Positions 1 through 11,700 of a stretch of DNA of 64,000 nt are shown here, one piece after another. Within the stretch, counting starts at the first letter, position 1, and the number at the start of each line of letters is the position of its first letter. Source of the stretch: Lepidonotus clava. Its lineage: Eukaryota > Annelida > Polychaeta > Phyllodocida > Polynoidae. The stretch lies in contig OW387142.1 in assembly GCA_936440205.1 (NCBI GenBank), positions 18,442,736-18,506,735 on the forward strand. The letters are read 5' to 3'. Below the pieces are notes generated by a model. The model did not search any database. It was not told the DNA's origin and saw only the letters and a list, made by a program, of their open reading frames with translations. Both the position numbers and the translations under genes were made by a program.

Positions 1-896
1 AGCTTTTGCTACGTCCCATGGCTTACCCAGATCAGTCCTAGAGAAGGCTATACAGTATTGGTACATTAATAACATACAAATACAGTTATACTCACGTGTA
101 AATGGGTGGGATTTCTTGTAGTGGGATACAGTCGCCGCAACGTCCACTCAGGTCCCTGCCGACTCACTGCCCGTCCACCGGCCGGCTTCCCCCAACTGGG
201 TCATGTATTTTTATAGGCCAACGCGTCTAGGAGTACAGCCCTGTGCACCAGATTACCGTTGTCATGGCAACAGATCCTTCTAGGCTGCTGCCAGGAAGGA
301 TGTATTTATACTCCGTCTACGCATGGCTCTGTAGCCTGCGGTACATGCTGCAACAGTGATTTAGGAAATTCACATGGGAATAGCTCTGGGCCTATACTCC
401 CAGTTTGAATTTTCTCTGAAATTAGAAATATTGTTGGATTCAGTCTTTAAACGGAATTGAATGTTAAATTTGCATAGTTGGGAGACGTTTATATATATTT
501 TTAAAATAGACAAGCATTTATAAACACATTCAATCATAATGCGTATATATGATATATATTTATATGTGATATATAGTTGTGCTTGAATGATAATTATTAT
601 CCTTGCCAGCCAGTATTTTCATCTGCAAATCAAGGATACAACTCATTGAATATAGAGTTAAACGATGAGAGTGGAATGCATTAGAGAGATGGAACGAGGG
701 AGGAAGGAAGGAAGGGAAGGGAAGCGGAGGGAATGCGTTTAGTTATGAGTTATACTGGTGGCCGAGCATCTGCTCCTCCCTGGGCGAGAGGCTCACACGG
801 GCAGCAGAGAGCTGGACGGCCGCAGCGCAATTCCTGGCCACGAGCAACAGAAACTGTGCCCTGATGACTTTTCCCGGATGATTTTACACAAACATT
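1..896 (+). promoter_or_regulatory. Upstream region and probable 5' leader of SMYD4-like gene 1
   Basis: This segment precedes the first coding exon at 897. It is locally GC-rich at 120-340 and 760-880, unlike the surrounding AT-rich DNA. A perfect RFX-type X-box, GTTGTCATGGCAAC, lies at 258-271. AT cores of the TATTTATA / TATTTTTA type lie near 207-215 and 303-311 and could act as TATA or MEF2-like sites. A GGAA/GGGA-rich simple stretch lies at 690-730. The transcription start cannot be fixed from sequence. A leader exon could run straight into the ATG at 897 or be spliced. Confidence 0.4.
258..271 (+). promoter_or_regulatory. RFX-type X-box
   Basis: GTTGTCATGGCAAC is an imperfect palindrome matching the RFX half-site pair (GTTNCC ATGG YAAC style). 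It is one of three in the first 1.9 kb, upstream of and within intron 1 of SMYD4-like gene 1. Confidence 0.5.
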
Positions 897-3800
897 ATGG
901 AAAAGGTAAGTTTCTTGCCATTCATCACTGAGACCGTTGGTTTGCTCCCATCGCTGAGGCAATTCGAATAAAAACCGATCTAGACATTGACACAACTTTT
1001 TTAAAAATAAGGATGTCAATTGTACATACTGGTATTATTCTTTAGTTTGCTAAGACACCATCATCCCTCTAGAGATCATAGTTCTTTCATTCTAATGTAT
1101 GCTCAGCATTTATCGTTTTCATATAGGCCTATGAATCTGAGGACACCGTCAGGCTGTCCTTTCAAGGTTAAGGTTCTAGAATAAGTTTCCCCTTTATCAG
1201 CTATGTGAAGGTGAACCCAACTGGGAACCGGGTGAACACTGACCTGAGAGGTAATGTTAGCCACATGCAGCTTTAGGACAAGCACAGGAATTGTCAGTTG
1301 CGATAACCAGGTCGATAGCTCATTTACACTCAGATTAAGACATGAGATTCCTTTAGAAATTGGAAAAAGTTGGTTATAGGTCTTTTACGATACATCCCCT
1401 GAATACGTTAATTCTATGTAAAGAATATCTGGCCCCAAAGGGGATTGTATGAAGGGAACGTAAGTATAATGACCTCTGTTTGATTAAATACTATCTCACC
1501 GTTCGGTCCTGTGGCCATCGTTATCCTTAAATTCTGCAATCATTACCTCTTCATGGTTTAGAACTTCGTAGTAAGCTGTGTGTTATACAGATAAATCTTA
1601 TTGTAGTGGGCAATAATGTAGGAAACTGGTCCACGTGACAGCTTGAAGTGACACTCTCGGATTTCCAGCCTTATGAAAATGCATAATTATTTGTAGCTCT
1701 AGAGCCTTTATTTAGCTTAGCAATCATGAAAATAAGAAAAATAAGCTAAATTCATGCTAAAAATGATTTTTTTCATAGTTTTTATTAATGATGAAATTTT
1801 TTTGATTCTCTGCATTATGTTGCCATGGTAATCAGAATGTTGGTAGAGTGTCCTAACATGCCGATACTACTGCTATGCAAATCATGGTTTCCATGGTAAC
1901 CATGGAATAAAACAGGGACCGAATTAGAGGGGGCGCATGAGGCGTGTGCCCCCCTTTTTTTGACCAAATTTCGATCTTTTAATGTAAAACTCATGACCTT
2001 GGAGGGGTGGCTGGGACCCCTTTTAATATGTGCCCCCCCCCCCCCCTTTCCAAAGTTCCTGGATCCGCCCCTGTAAAACTAAGTTTCCAGAAATTGAAAT
2101 AAGGATTGCATGGCTATGGTCTGCAAAAAACAATGTCAGAATATCTCAAATAGAAAGGGAATGGCAGTACATTTAATTTAATTGGATTTCGGATTTCGAT
2201 TTCGGTCCAAGATTATCTATGTTATCTTTATGAATACCAAAGATCGGTCCATTTTACCATATTTACCATATCTAACCTTGGTGTGTTCAAATTTACACAA
2301 CTGTTTTTCTAATTAGAATATTTACATAATTCTATCAGTATTGGAATCCCCAAGACATCTTCCTTATTCAATATTCCAGGCCATAAGACTGCTTTTTTGC
2401 AGAGGATGTCTTGCCTTAACATTTACACACAATCACTAGACGTATGGACTGAAATAACTATAATCTTATTTCATCATATACATTTGCTCATGGCTTGACA
2501 AATTGAGTGTCCGGACGCCCGGGACAACCAGAAAAAGGTGCTGGGCACCCAGATTTGAAGGGCTAGTTGCCCGGTGGGCAACCAAGGTCCAGGGTGACGA
2601 TTGAATGAATAAAATAAAGCATTTTCCAATTGTTGATAAAGTCAATTGTTTTCAGTAAGGGATCTATAATTCACTTGATATCTTATTCATATTTGTACTT
2701 TGCATACGGCAAACTTTGTCAAAAATATGCACCCAGCAGCCAAATCAACTCTGATGCTGAATATGGAAACCTGAAAATATAGTATTGCACACAGAAAATC
2801 TGGGAATCTATTTAAGAATTCTTGATTTCAAACTCCTACCATTATAATATTTTAGTTCATCAGACAATGTTTTCTACCAATTTTCCATCATAAAAATCCC
2901 GGACTACCAATACAATCTGCTGGGCAACCACGTAAGAGGCTATAGTTGCCCACTGGGCAACCAGGTCAAAAATCGATTTGTCAAGCCCTGTTTGCTGTAG
3001 CCTTTGTGCAACAAACATTAAGTCTTATTGTCCGCTTTGATGCCTTCTGTGTTTATTATCTATATACCTTTGTTATTTCTTCTGTTCTTTTAACCCAGGG
3101 CAATGAACCAGTGGCTATGTCAGCCAGTGAGGAGAACGATGGCTGTAAACTGGCTAATCTGGTAACTACTGCCATTCAGAAACTTAGCCAAGAAGACCAC
3201 AAGAAGTTTGCAGCCTGCAGTACAGATACGGATCGCATCAGATTCCTCCAGGGTCTCGAAAACATTCAGCACATCTTACAGGTAAGACATAATGTTACAT
3301 TATTTTATGCAATATAGGAGATACTGATCCTTTTTTATGACCATAGAATGGCTTAATATGACTGAATGTCCCTTGCATGTGAATACTTTCTGTAGACATC
3401 TAGTTAAATTGTTCCCACAATAAACTATGTAATTTGAACAAATAACATTAAATTGATTGAAGTTGTCTTATCATTTCTATTTTGCTATTTATAGGTAAAT
3501 CCCGAATTTGAGAGCAAAGATTTAGCAGAGTCACGAAGACTGCGAGAACAAGGCAATGGGCTAGTTGCCATGAAGAATTTCAAGGAAGCACTAGATGTAT
3601 TTAACAAGAGCGTTTCTCTTGCACCTTTTCTCTGTGCAATTGATAATCAGGGGCCTATGTCAGAGCACAGCAAAAGCTGCCTCAAAAGTCCTCATGAGCA
3701 CAAACCTTCAGAGGAACTACTCTTTGCTTTGGCCAACAGGTCTGCTGCTCTGCAGTTTCTCAAACTTTATGAACTTAGTGTCAGAGATATTGATCTTGCA

Positions 3801-5366
3801 GTGGAGTGGGGGTATCCAAGACAGCAGCTATTTAAGTTGTGGGACAGAAAAGGTAAATGTTTAGCACATCTTGGCAACAAGTCAGAGGCTATTAAATACT
3901 TTGAAAAAGGAAAGAATTCTCTTGGGGATGCCAAGTTGGATGATGATGGATTGGCTACTTGGATAGATAGTTTTGACCAACAAATAAAATTGATAAATGC
4001 TTTGACAGACGAGCAATTAATGGAGCGCCAAAAGACAACTAAAAGAAAAGTGTCACTACCAAAATTAACAAGTAAACATAGCGACCAGTTCGAATGCCTG
4101 AATAATAGTATTGATTTGAAGATGACAGAAAAACTAGGGAGACACTTCCTTGCCAAAGATGAGGTAAAAGTTGGTGATGTTATTGCTGTTGAGAAACCAT
4201 ATGCAACAGTTCTTTATACATCAGAACACCAAAACTATTGCTACAACTGTCTTGTAAAAACCAAAGCACCTCTGCCATGTCATAACTGCAGTCAGGTGTG
4301 TTTCTGTTCTTTTACATGTCAAGAAGAGGCATGGGAAAAATACCATTCTGTAGAATGTAAATACATGGCCTGGTTTTCTGAATTCTGGGCTACAAGGCTA
4401 GGTTACCTGGCACTGAGGGTCATGCTCTTGACCCCCGTTGAACTCTTAAAGCAATTGTTTGGATCAAAAAAGTTCAAGAGCATGAAACCTAATTTGTCTG
4501 ATGGTTTTGGAGAAAATGGAGATTATAACTCCCTTTTTCATTTGATGAGTAATGGAGACCTTAGGCTACCAGATGACCTTCTCACCTTTAGTATCATGGC
4601 CTTGATACTTGGAAGAGTGATTGAGAGCAATGAGAAGTTTTACAAGAACTTGGCTGATACACCTAAGGAGGCAGAGACTCTTATAGGAACCATTCTCTTG
4701 CACAATTTACAATTTCTCCAATGTAATAGTGTGGCTATATCAGCTGCAGTAAAGGAGGGAGATTTCAGAAACTGTTATCAGAAGGACATAGCCCTTGGAA
4801 TATATCCTACACTATCTCTCCTAAACCACTCATGTGATCCAAATGTGGAATTAACATACTTCGGCAAAAATTGTGTGGCTGTTGCTGTACGTGACATCAA
4901 ACAAAATGAACAAGTATGCTGCTCTTATGGGGTGTGTTTCTACACCCACCCAAGGAGAGAGAGGGAAATATATTGCCAAACCCAATACTTTTTCAACTGT
5001 CAGTGTGAAGCATGTGTTAATGATTGGCCCCTTTGGGAAGAAGTGGAATGTCATGTACCTGCATTACTGTGTGGATGGTGTGGGGGAGACATGCCCACAG
5101 TTCAGCCAATTATCATTGACTGCCCTACCTGTAAGCGGAGTAACGATATGGGTCAAGCTCTCTTTCATCTACAAATGTCTCATGGATGTTTTTCCATGGC
5201 AATCAAAGATACACTGCAGTATCAGCACAGTGCAGCAGTTCCTGTGTTGGAGGGACATCTTCAAATTATGCAGAAGTACATAAAGAGACCCTGGAGGGAC
5301 TTTGTTTCTTGTCAAGCTAACCTGAAGCAAATATACCACATTAATGCTTCCAAGTATTCAAACTAG
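897..5366 (+). CDS. SMYD4: SMYD4-like SET and MYND domain protein, copy 1 (3 coding exons)
   Basis: Coding exons are 897-905, 3099-3281 and 3495-5366, all joined in phase 0, giving 687 residues. The first encodes only Met-Glu-Lys and ends at a GTAAGT donor; the start is inferred from the matching intron layout of copy 2. An ATG at 3117 is the alternative start. TPR-like helices fill about 90-206. The SET domain begins near 279 and is split by a MYND zinc finger (313-352, starting CYNC). The SET signature NHSCDPN is at 508-514, followed by a post-SET cysteine cluster (CQCEAC) near 566-571 and a CxxC...CxxC pair near 590-610 that looks like a zinc ribbon. The family methylates protein lysines or acts as a chromatin/HDAC adaptor; SMYD4 is linked to muscle and heart development. 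Human SMYD4 is about 800 residues, so this is somewhat shorter. Catalytic-type residues look intact. Copy 2 lies tail to tail downstream. Confidence 0.9.
1819..1900 (+). promoter_or_regulatory. Pair of RFX-type X-boxes in intron 1
   Basis: GTTGCCATGGTAAT (1819-1832) and GTTTCCATGGTAAC (1887-1900) both match the X-box consensus. The second is embedded in a longer hairpin with arms TTCCATGG and CCATGGAA. Together with 258-271 they suggest RFX-factor input to SMYD4-like gene 1. Confidence 0.45.
1913..2073 (+). mobile_element. Short MITE of the CAGGGGCGGATCC-end family, copy 1
   Basis: The right end reads CTGGATCCGCCCCTG and the left end, CAGGGACCGAATTAGAGGG, is a diverged inverted copy. The element is flanked by direct TAAAA repeats that fit a target-site duplication. 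It contains runs of C and T. Related ends lie at about 13360-13515 and 55914-56062. Confidence 0.55.
2489..2990 (+). mobile_element. Nonautonomous hAT-like DNA transposon
   Basis: The left end CATGGCTTGACAAAT and the right end ATTTGTCAAGCCCTG are inverted repeats. The hexamer TTTGCT flanks both sides as a likely target-site duplication, though hAT duplications are usually 8 bp. Inside, two palindromic motifs of the form GTTGCCC-N-GGGCAACC occur near each end. The length of 502 bp leaves no room for a transposase. It sits about 100 bp upstream of exon 2 of SMYD4-like gene 1. Confidence 0.5.
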
Positions 5367-5917
5367 CTAAATGTTGCCTGACTCATAATCTTGTTTATTT
5401 GCTGTGTTTTTTCACAATAATTATAAGATTATGGTCATTATGGTTTTTATTTTCTTGAATTGTAGTCCACATTTTTTAATTTGTGTACAGTATTGATAAA
5501 GGTGTCACCCAATGATAAACCAACATTGATATAAACTGCTATATAAACTTCTTGTTGAATCAGCACACCTCAGGTGTGACATATTTTCTATGAACATAGC
5601 CTATGGATTTTGTTTATAGTAAATCAAACTATATTGAGGCCAGCTTGCCTTTATGTGTTGAGGTTACATAACTTTAACTTGGAAAGTTAATTGACTAAAC
5701 CGCAATGATGTATGTTTGTGTGGATGTTTGTTATTTGATTTGTATGATATGCTTAAAGGAAAAAATCAGATACCAAACATAAGTTAAGGACGTTCAGTCA
5801 ATGACATGTTTTTGTACCTTGAAGAATTTAAATTTTAAGAAACTAGTCTGATGATAAAAAGGTTGTCAACTGGAAACTCAAGTTAATGTTATTCCTTCTT
5901 ATATTGTACATTATGAA

Positions 5918-5923
5918 AATAAA
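5918..5923 (+). terminator. Polyadenylation signal of SMYD4-like gene 1
   Basis: AATAAA lies 552 bp after the stop codon and is followed about 30 bases later by a GT-rich stretch (ggaggtgttgtctg) suitable as the downstream element. Confidence 0.5.
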
Positions 5924-8558
5924 AGGTCATAAGATGTTTTAAAAATGGAGGTGTTGTCTGCCTTTTTCGAACCGTATATCTGAATGAGATTACCAAAACA
6001 GTTAACACCACAGCTCACATAGGAAGATTTACAACTTATGCACAAAACGGTGTATGACAAAGTAGTTATTTGAATCCAATATATATATCCCATAATTATA
6101 TACCTAGTGAATGAAATGTGACCTTAAATCTTTATAAGATATGGACTCACAACTCCGTCACCATTTCCATTTCAATAGTTTGAACTAATGTGTCGGTGTC
6201 ACTTAGGCACCACCTATTATTTGGAACCATAACTGTCACTAGAATATGCATCTTTAGGGCCGTTCTCAGTGAGAGAGAGTCAGTCTTAGTTCAAGGTAAC
6301 GGACGTGTAATGTAACTAATTGCACTAAGTTAGTTGCTCTCTGCTGCAAGAAGATGTATGTGAGTATTTGCAAGAAAGGAGACATTGACATGAACACGTA
6401 TGGATAAGAAGGAATAAAAAACATATATATCTCTAATTAAGAGTCCTTCTTCAGTACTGGAATTGAACCTCTGTTTGTGACACTGGATTAACAACTAACA
6501 TCTGACTTATTATTATTGAGTCAACTTTACCGGTATAAAGGAGACCCATATATACCATAGTATAAACTAATAGTTCAAGGTTACTCATTGTCATACAAAA
6601 CAGCCTCTATCACGACAGTATAGATTTAATTGGCCATAGAAGTACATTTTCACCTATTCCCCAGGTCATAATAATATTTACACAGCTCAATATTACCATT
6701 TAGCCTGAAACGGTCCTAATCGTTCCTTTGAAATAGTTATTTTCCTGTTCATTGCAATAATTGTGAACCATTATTATGACGAATTCATTGAACTTGATAT
6801 GCTCGTATATCAATTACTTGTATTGTATTATGTCACTCTCTTATAAAAATGCATTAATACTTACAAGGAATATCATCATTGATGAATGTAGTTTAATCAA
6901 TAAAAAAAAAATATCAGACATGTCACTTCAGGAAATATACGAAAAATGTAAGATGACCAGTATGTTTCCAGACAGGAAGCATTTTACAGCGGTTTAAATA
7001 CCTAAGCTCAATAAGGCAGATCTAGTTTTTTATACCGATAATTATAGGTTATACATCAAAACTAAACTAAATGCACTGCCGGTCAAGTTGATAATTTTGT
7101 ATTCACTGTGCGAGCTATTCATAATCGGTTTATCATAGACCCTCAGATCATCTAGTACTTAAATATTTGAGCAATTTCACGACACGTTTATTTGATCCCC
7201 CCTTATTTTATATGGAACTGCTTGGCTGGCTCTTTGGTGACGTTTTTCATTTGAATATATATCCAACCTGTATAATGCATAATTATAAGATGAAAAAATA
7301 TATTTAGCAATGACATTATTGTTATTAGTCTGCACTGAACTATTTCCAACAATACTTCGATAGACAATTTTCTAATAGAAAATACATTTTATTGGCCAGG
7401 ATTTTCCTTATTGGGCGAACAAGATAGCAAGGATATTTTAAGTGACTGAGAAGGGAAACTGAAGCAAATGTATTTTATCATTTAGAGTTCCTGCTTATCA
7501 TATACAACTTCTTTGGCAGAAGATGTATTACGGCCATGTATACATTGTAGTGGAAATAAAACATAACTGCATTTCTAATACAGTTGTTTATGATTATTTT
7601 CTTTCAAATTATTTGTAGAAATACTAAAAATACAATCAAAGTAGTCGAAAGAAAATTGGTTGTTTCCCAGAACTAATAAACAAGCAGGGTTTGCGATTTC
7701 TTGTCTGTAATGTCGGATGTGATTATGAACATCATGGGAATAGTGTATAAGTTATGAAAGTTGCAAATATAAAGCGATTATCAATGTAAGGTAAATCACT
7801 CCCGTACGGACTACTGGATGAGCACTATTATATGATCTAGTTTTGAATAAATAGAAGATAATACTTTTGCTATATAGTATAAGAACATACAAAGTCAAAC
7901 TGCATAGTCAGGAAAAGGTGGGTTTTATTAAGGAAAAACATTTCATTCAGACTGTAGACACACATGCTCAGGTCAAAGTGACAATAGATTTCTTTCTGCA
8001 CAAAATCGAAATCAAAATCCTTATGCAACATGTTATCAAAGATTTCTCTCTTTTACAATAAACCAAGAAGTCAAACATTGATATCTGTCATTCCTCTCTT
8101 ATGTGAATTTTATGACAATAACAACGCTACTGTGTTATAGTGGTTAGACAATCTTAACATTTCAATAGCCACGCCTAATCGCCTCAATACAAATGTAAAG
8201 GTTTCAGAGCCACGTATTGAATGAGTGAAATAAACCTTTGGTAATAATCTTCTTAGTTAAATGCATTTCTAATGCTTTTTCTAAATAATGTTTGAAAAGT
8301 TAGAGGAAACGTTTCATACACTCTATCTAGCCATGAATACTTCGTTTTACAGAATGAATGATAATAAAATGTTCTAAAATATGTGCAGACTTATGTGGTA
8401 CACATTCTAAATTCTTATTGGTCAACAACAAATGACACCCAGTTATCATTTGCAAATTAACCTTGCAGCAAAATTTGTCTTGTTCTGATCTGTTATCAAA
8501 ATCAATCCACACCTGCTTCACATAGAGTTATAAAGATTTGGCAAAAAACATTTCATAT

Positions 8559-8564
8559 TTTATT
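8559..8564 (-). terminator. Polyadenylation signal of SMYD4-like gene 2
   Basis: AATAAA on the minus strand lies about 190 bases downstream of the stop codon at 8756-8758. Confidence 0.5.
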
Positions 8565-8755
8565 TCATGAAGAAGTTCACATATACTTAGGTCATAGTAT
8601 GAAAATCAGCAAGATAATAAGCCCACTGCGACACAAGATTCAGCAATGATGCAAGATAAGCCACTATTGCTAATTTCAGTTGTGTCCTCAACCTGTTGAT
8701 ATGATGATATCAAAAAGTTTTCTTGTCTTTTCCACCATCAGATGATGTTGATTAA

Positions 8756-11700
8756 CTAGTTGGCATATAGGTAAGATGTTATGTTGTAGATTTGTTTCAA
8801 GGTAGCCTGACAAGAAACAAAATCTCTCCAGGGTCTCTTGATGTATGTCTGCATCATTCGAAGGTGTTCCTCCAACACAGGGAGAGCTGCATCATGTCGC
8901 CACTGAAGCGTATCTTTCATTGCCATGGAGAAGAGGTCATGAGACATCTGTAGGGTATAGAGAACTTGACCCATATCTTGAGTCTGCTTACAAGTGGGGC
9001 AGTCAATGATAACTGGCTGAACTGTGGGCATGTCTCCCCCACACTTGCCACACAGTAATACAGGTACACGACACTCAACTTCTTCCCAAAGGGGCCAATC
9101 ATTAACACATGCTTCACACTGGCAGTCAAAATAGAACTGCATCTGAATGTACATTTTGCGTTCCTTTTTCGGATTGGTGTAATAGCTCATGCTGTAATAA
9201 TTAAAGAGAGGCTCACCAGGTTTGATGTCACGGGTGGCTACAGCAACACAATTTTGACCATAGTATGTCAGCTCTATGTTTGGATCACAAGAGTGGTTGA
9301 GGAGGGACATTGTTGTATAGACCCCCAAGCCTATGTCTATGGGCTGACATTCCCTAAAATCTTGTGACATCTTCATGGCACTTAGGCCAAATGCATTGCA
9401 CTGCACTAGCTGAACATGATGCATCAGTGAGGTTGCAACAATAAGATCAGACTCCTGGGGAGTGTCCCCAAGATTTCTGGCCTGATTCCAATATTCAGAA
9501 TTGCCCTTTACTATTTTCAGTACCATCAAAGCCATTATGCTAAATGTAATAAAGCTATCTGGAAGACGCAAGTCACCATTGGTTACCAGGTTAAACAAAG
9601 AGGTGTAGTTTGAATGGTAGATTCCATCTTCGCTGAATCCACTTGCAAGATCTGGCTTTGTATTCTGTGCTTTGTTAGTCCCAAAGTATTGCCTCAAGGT
9701 CTCATATGGGGTTGTCAGAGTGATTCTTAAAGCAAGGTGACCTAGTTTGGTTGTCCAGTAGTCAGACAGCCAAGCCATGTACTTGCATTCCACTTGATGA
9801 TACTGGGCCCATGCTTCTCTTTGACATGAGACACTGCAGAATCCCACATCACTGCAGCTGTGACAAGGCAAGAGTGCCTTGGTCCTTTTCAGACAGTTAT
9901 AACAAAAAGAATCAGAAACAGAACCATAGAGAATGGCTGCATAGGGCATCTCAACACCAACTACATCTCCAATTCGAACCTCCTCTTTGGCAATAACCTC
10001 TCTTCCACGCTTCTGGCTCATGACCAAATCAAGGTTGTTGCTCATACATTCCATCTTTTCACTTTTGTGACCTCTAACTTTTGGAAGTGGAAATGTCTTT
10101 TTGACAGCTTTTTTACGCTTGTTCACTTGTTCATCAGTCAATGCTTTTGTTGTAGTTATCTGCTTGTCAAAGGACTGCAACCACAAAGTGAGTCCTTTGT
10201 CATCTAACTTTGCGTCACCAAGGCACTGGATTCCTTTCTTGAAGATATCTATTGCCTCTGCTTGTCTACCAAGATGTGCCAGACATTTGCCTTTCCTGTC
10301 CAACAACTTGAAAAGCTGGTCCTTTGGGTACCCCCATTCCACTACAAGATCAATATCTCTGATACTGAGTTCATAAAGTTTGAGGAACTGCAGAGCAGCA
10401 GACCTATTGGCCAAGGCAAAGAGCAGCTCCTCCGAGGCCTGATGCTGGCTGGGAGCTTGTAAGCAGTCAACGCTGTGCGGTGACATCTTCCCTCCATCTT
10501 CAGTGGCACAGAGAAATGGTGCCACTGTAACGCTCTTGTTGAATACTTCAAGTGCCTCTTTGAATTTCTTTTTTGCAAAAAGTTCATTGCCCATTGTACG
10601 TAGCTCTTGTGATTTCTTGGCATTTTTCCTTTCAAAGTCGGGTTTTATCTGAAAGTGCCACAAGATCATATTAGTGTTCCAATCTTTGATGTGAAATCTC
10701 TAACCATGCATTACCAGGCAGCATTTTTTTTTTTTATATCTTTTGTAATGAATTAGAATAGCAATAGCAATAGCAATGCTCTTTCTACTTTGTGAATATA
10801 GCATATCAAATTCGAAGAGTAGCTTCTTAACAATAACAAAGGCTAAAACTATTCCTAATAATTGTAAAGGCTGCCTAAAGCAATACATTGTTGTAAATTG
10901 TAAATAATTTAAATGTTCTCAAAAAGCATAGCCAAGTATGTGTTAAATACAAGCCTATTCATCACGAAGTCTTAGAGAAAAGAACGTATATACATCAACA
11001 ATACATAAACAAGATTCATTAGTGCTATCTAGACTAGATAAGCTTGTGATTTGCAGCAATTCTTGCTAAAATATTCTTTTAACTAACAAAACTAAAGCTA
11101 ACGGTCGCCAATGCATTCAATCTCCACTGGACACACTACTGAAATAGCGACACATACATATAGAATTAAATCAAATCAAAGCATATGCGTTCTAAATAAT
11201 GACCTTACTAAGGTATGTCCCAAAACTTTAGATGTGAAATATTTTCATACGTAGGCATGTGGTCTTTTCATAGATAGGCAAGGAAAATTGAATGTCTTTT
11301 GTTAAGGAAGAAACAGTTATCTTATTTCGTCAAGGTGGCTTAAACATAACCTCCTCGAATAGGTTCCCCTTTTGAAAAAGAAAGGGGAAGTGACTTCTGG
11401 TAAACAAGGAAAGATAATTTAGATTTTACGATATCATGTATGAAGAATCAAGCTTGAAACTTCAAGCAAGACTATTTGAAATACGGAAATTAAGTTATTG
11501 AATACAACGCTTTCGTCACTTAACCCACTGTGGTGTTTTTTTTCCTTTGCTTAACCGAATGTTAGATAACTAGTTCAGATTTATCATAACCAAACTTATT
11601 GTTTGACCACATGACTGTTTTCTTTTAGTATCAACCAAATTTTATATCTGCGTGTAATGTCTATAAAAACTAATGTCGTCGTAAAGCGAAGCCAATTCAC

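Larger units (their letters stand above)
906..3098 (+). other. Intron 1 of SMYD4-like gene 1
   Basis: The GTAAGT donor at 906 and the AACCCAG acceptor ending at 3098 bound this 2.2-kb intron. It holds two RFX-type X-boxes (1819-1832 and 1887-1900), a short MITE (1913-2073) and a hAT-like nonautonomous element (2489-2990). No other coding signal was seen. Confidence 0.7.
5367..8755. other. Intergenic space between the convergent SMYD4-like genes
   Basis: This 3.4-kb AT-rich region holds the 3' UTRs of both genes and their polyadenylation signals (5918-5923 plus strand; 8559-8564 minus strand). No convincing coding exon, RNA gene or transposon end was seen between about 5950 and 8550. The short open frames there have no recognisable domains. 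Confidence 0.6.
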
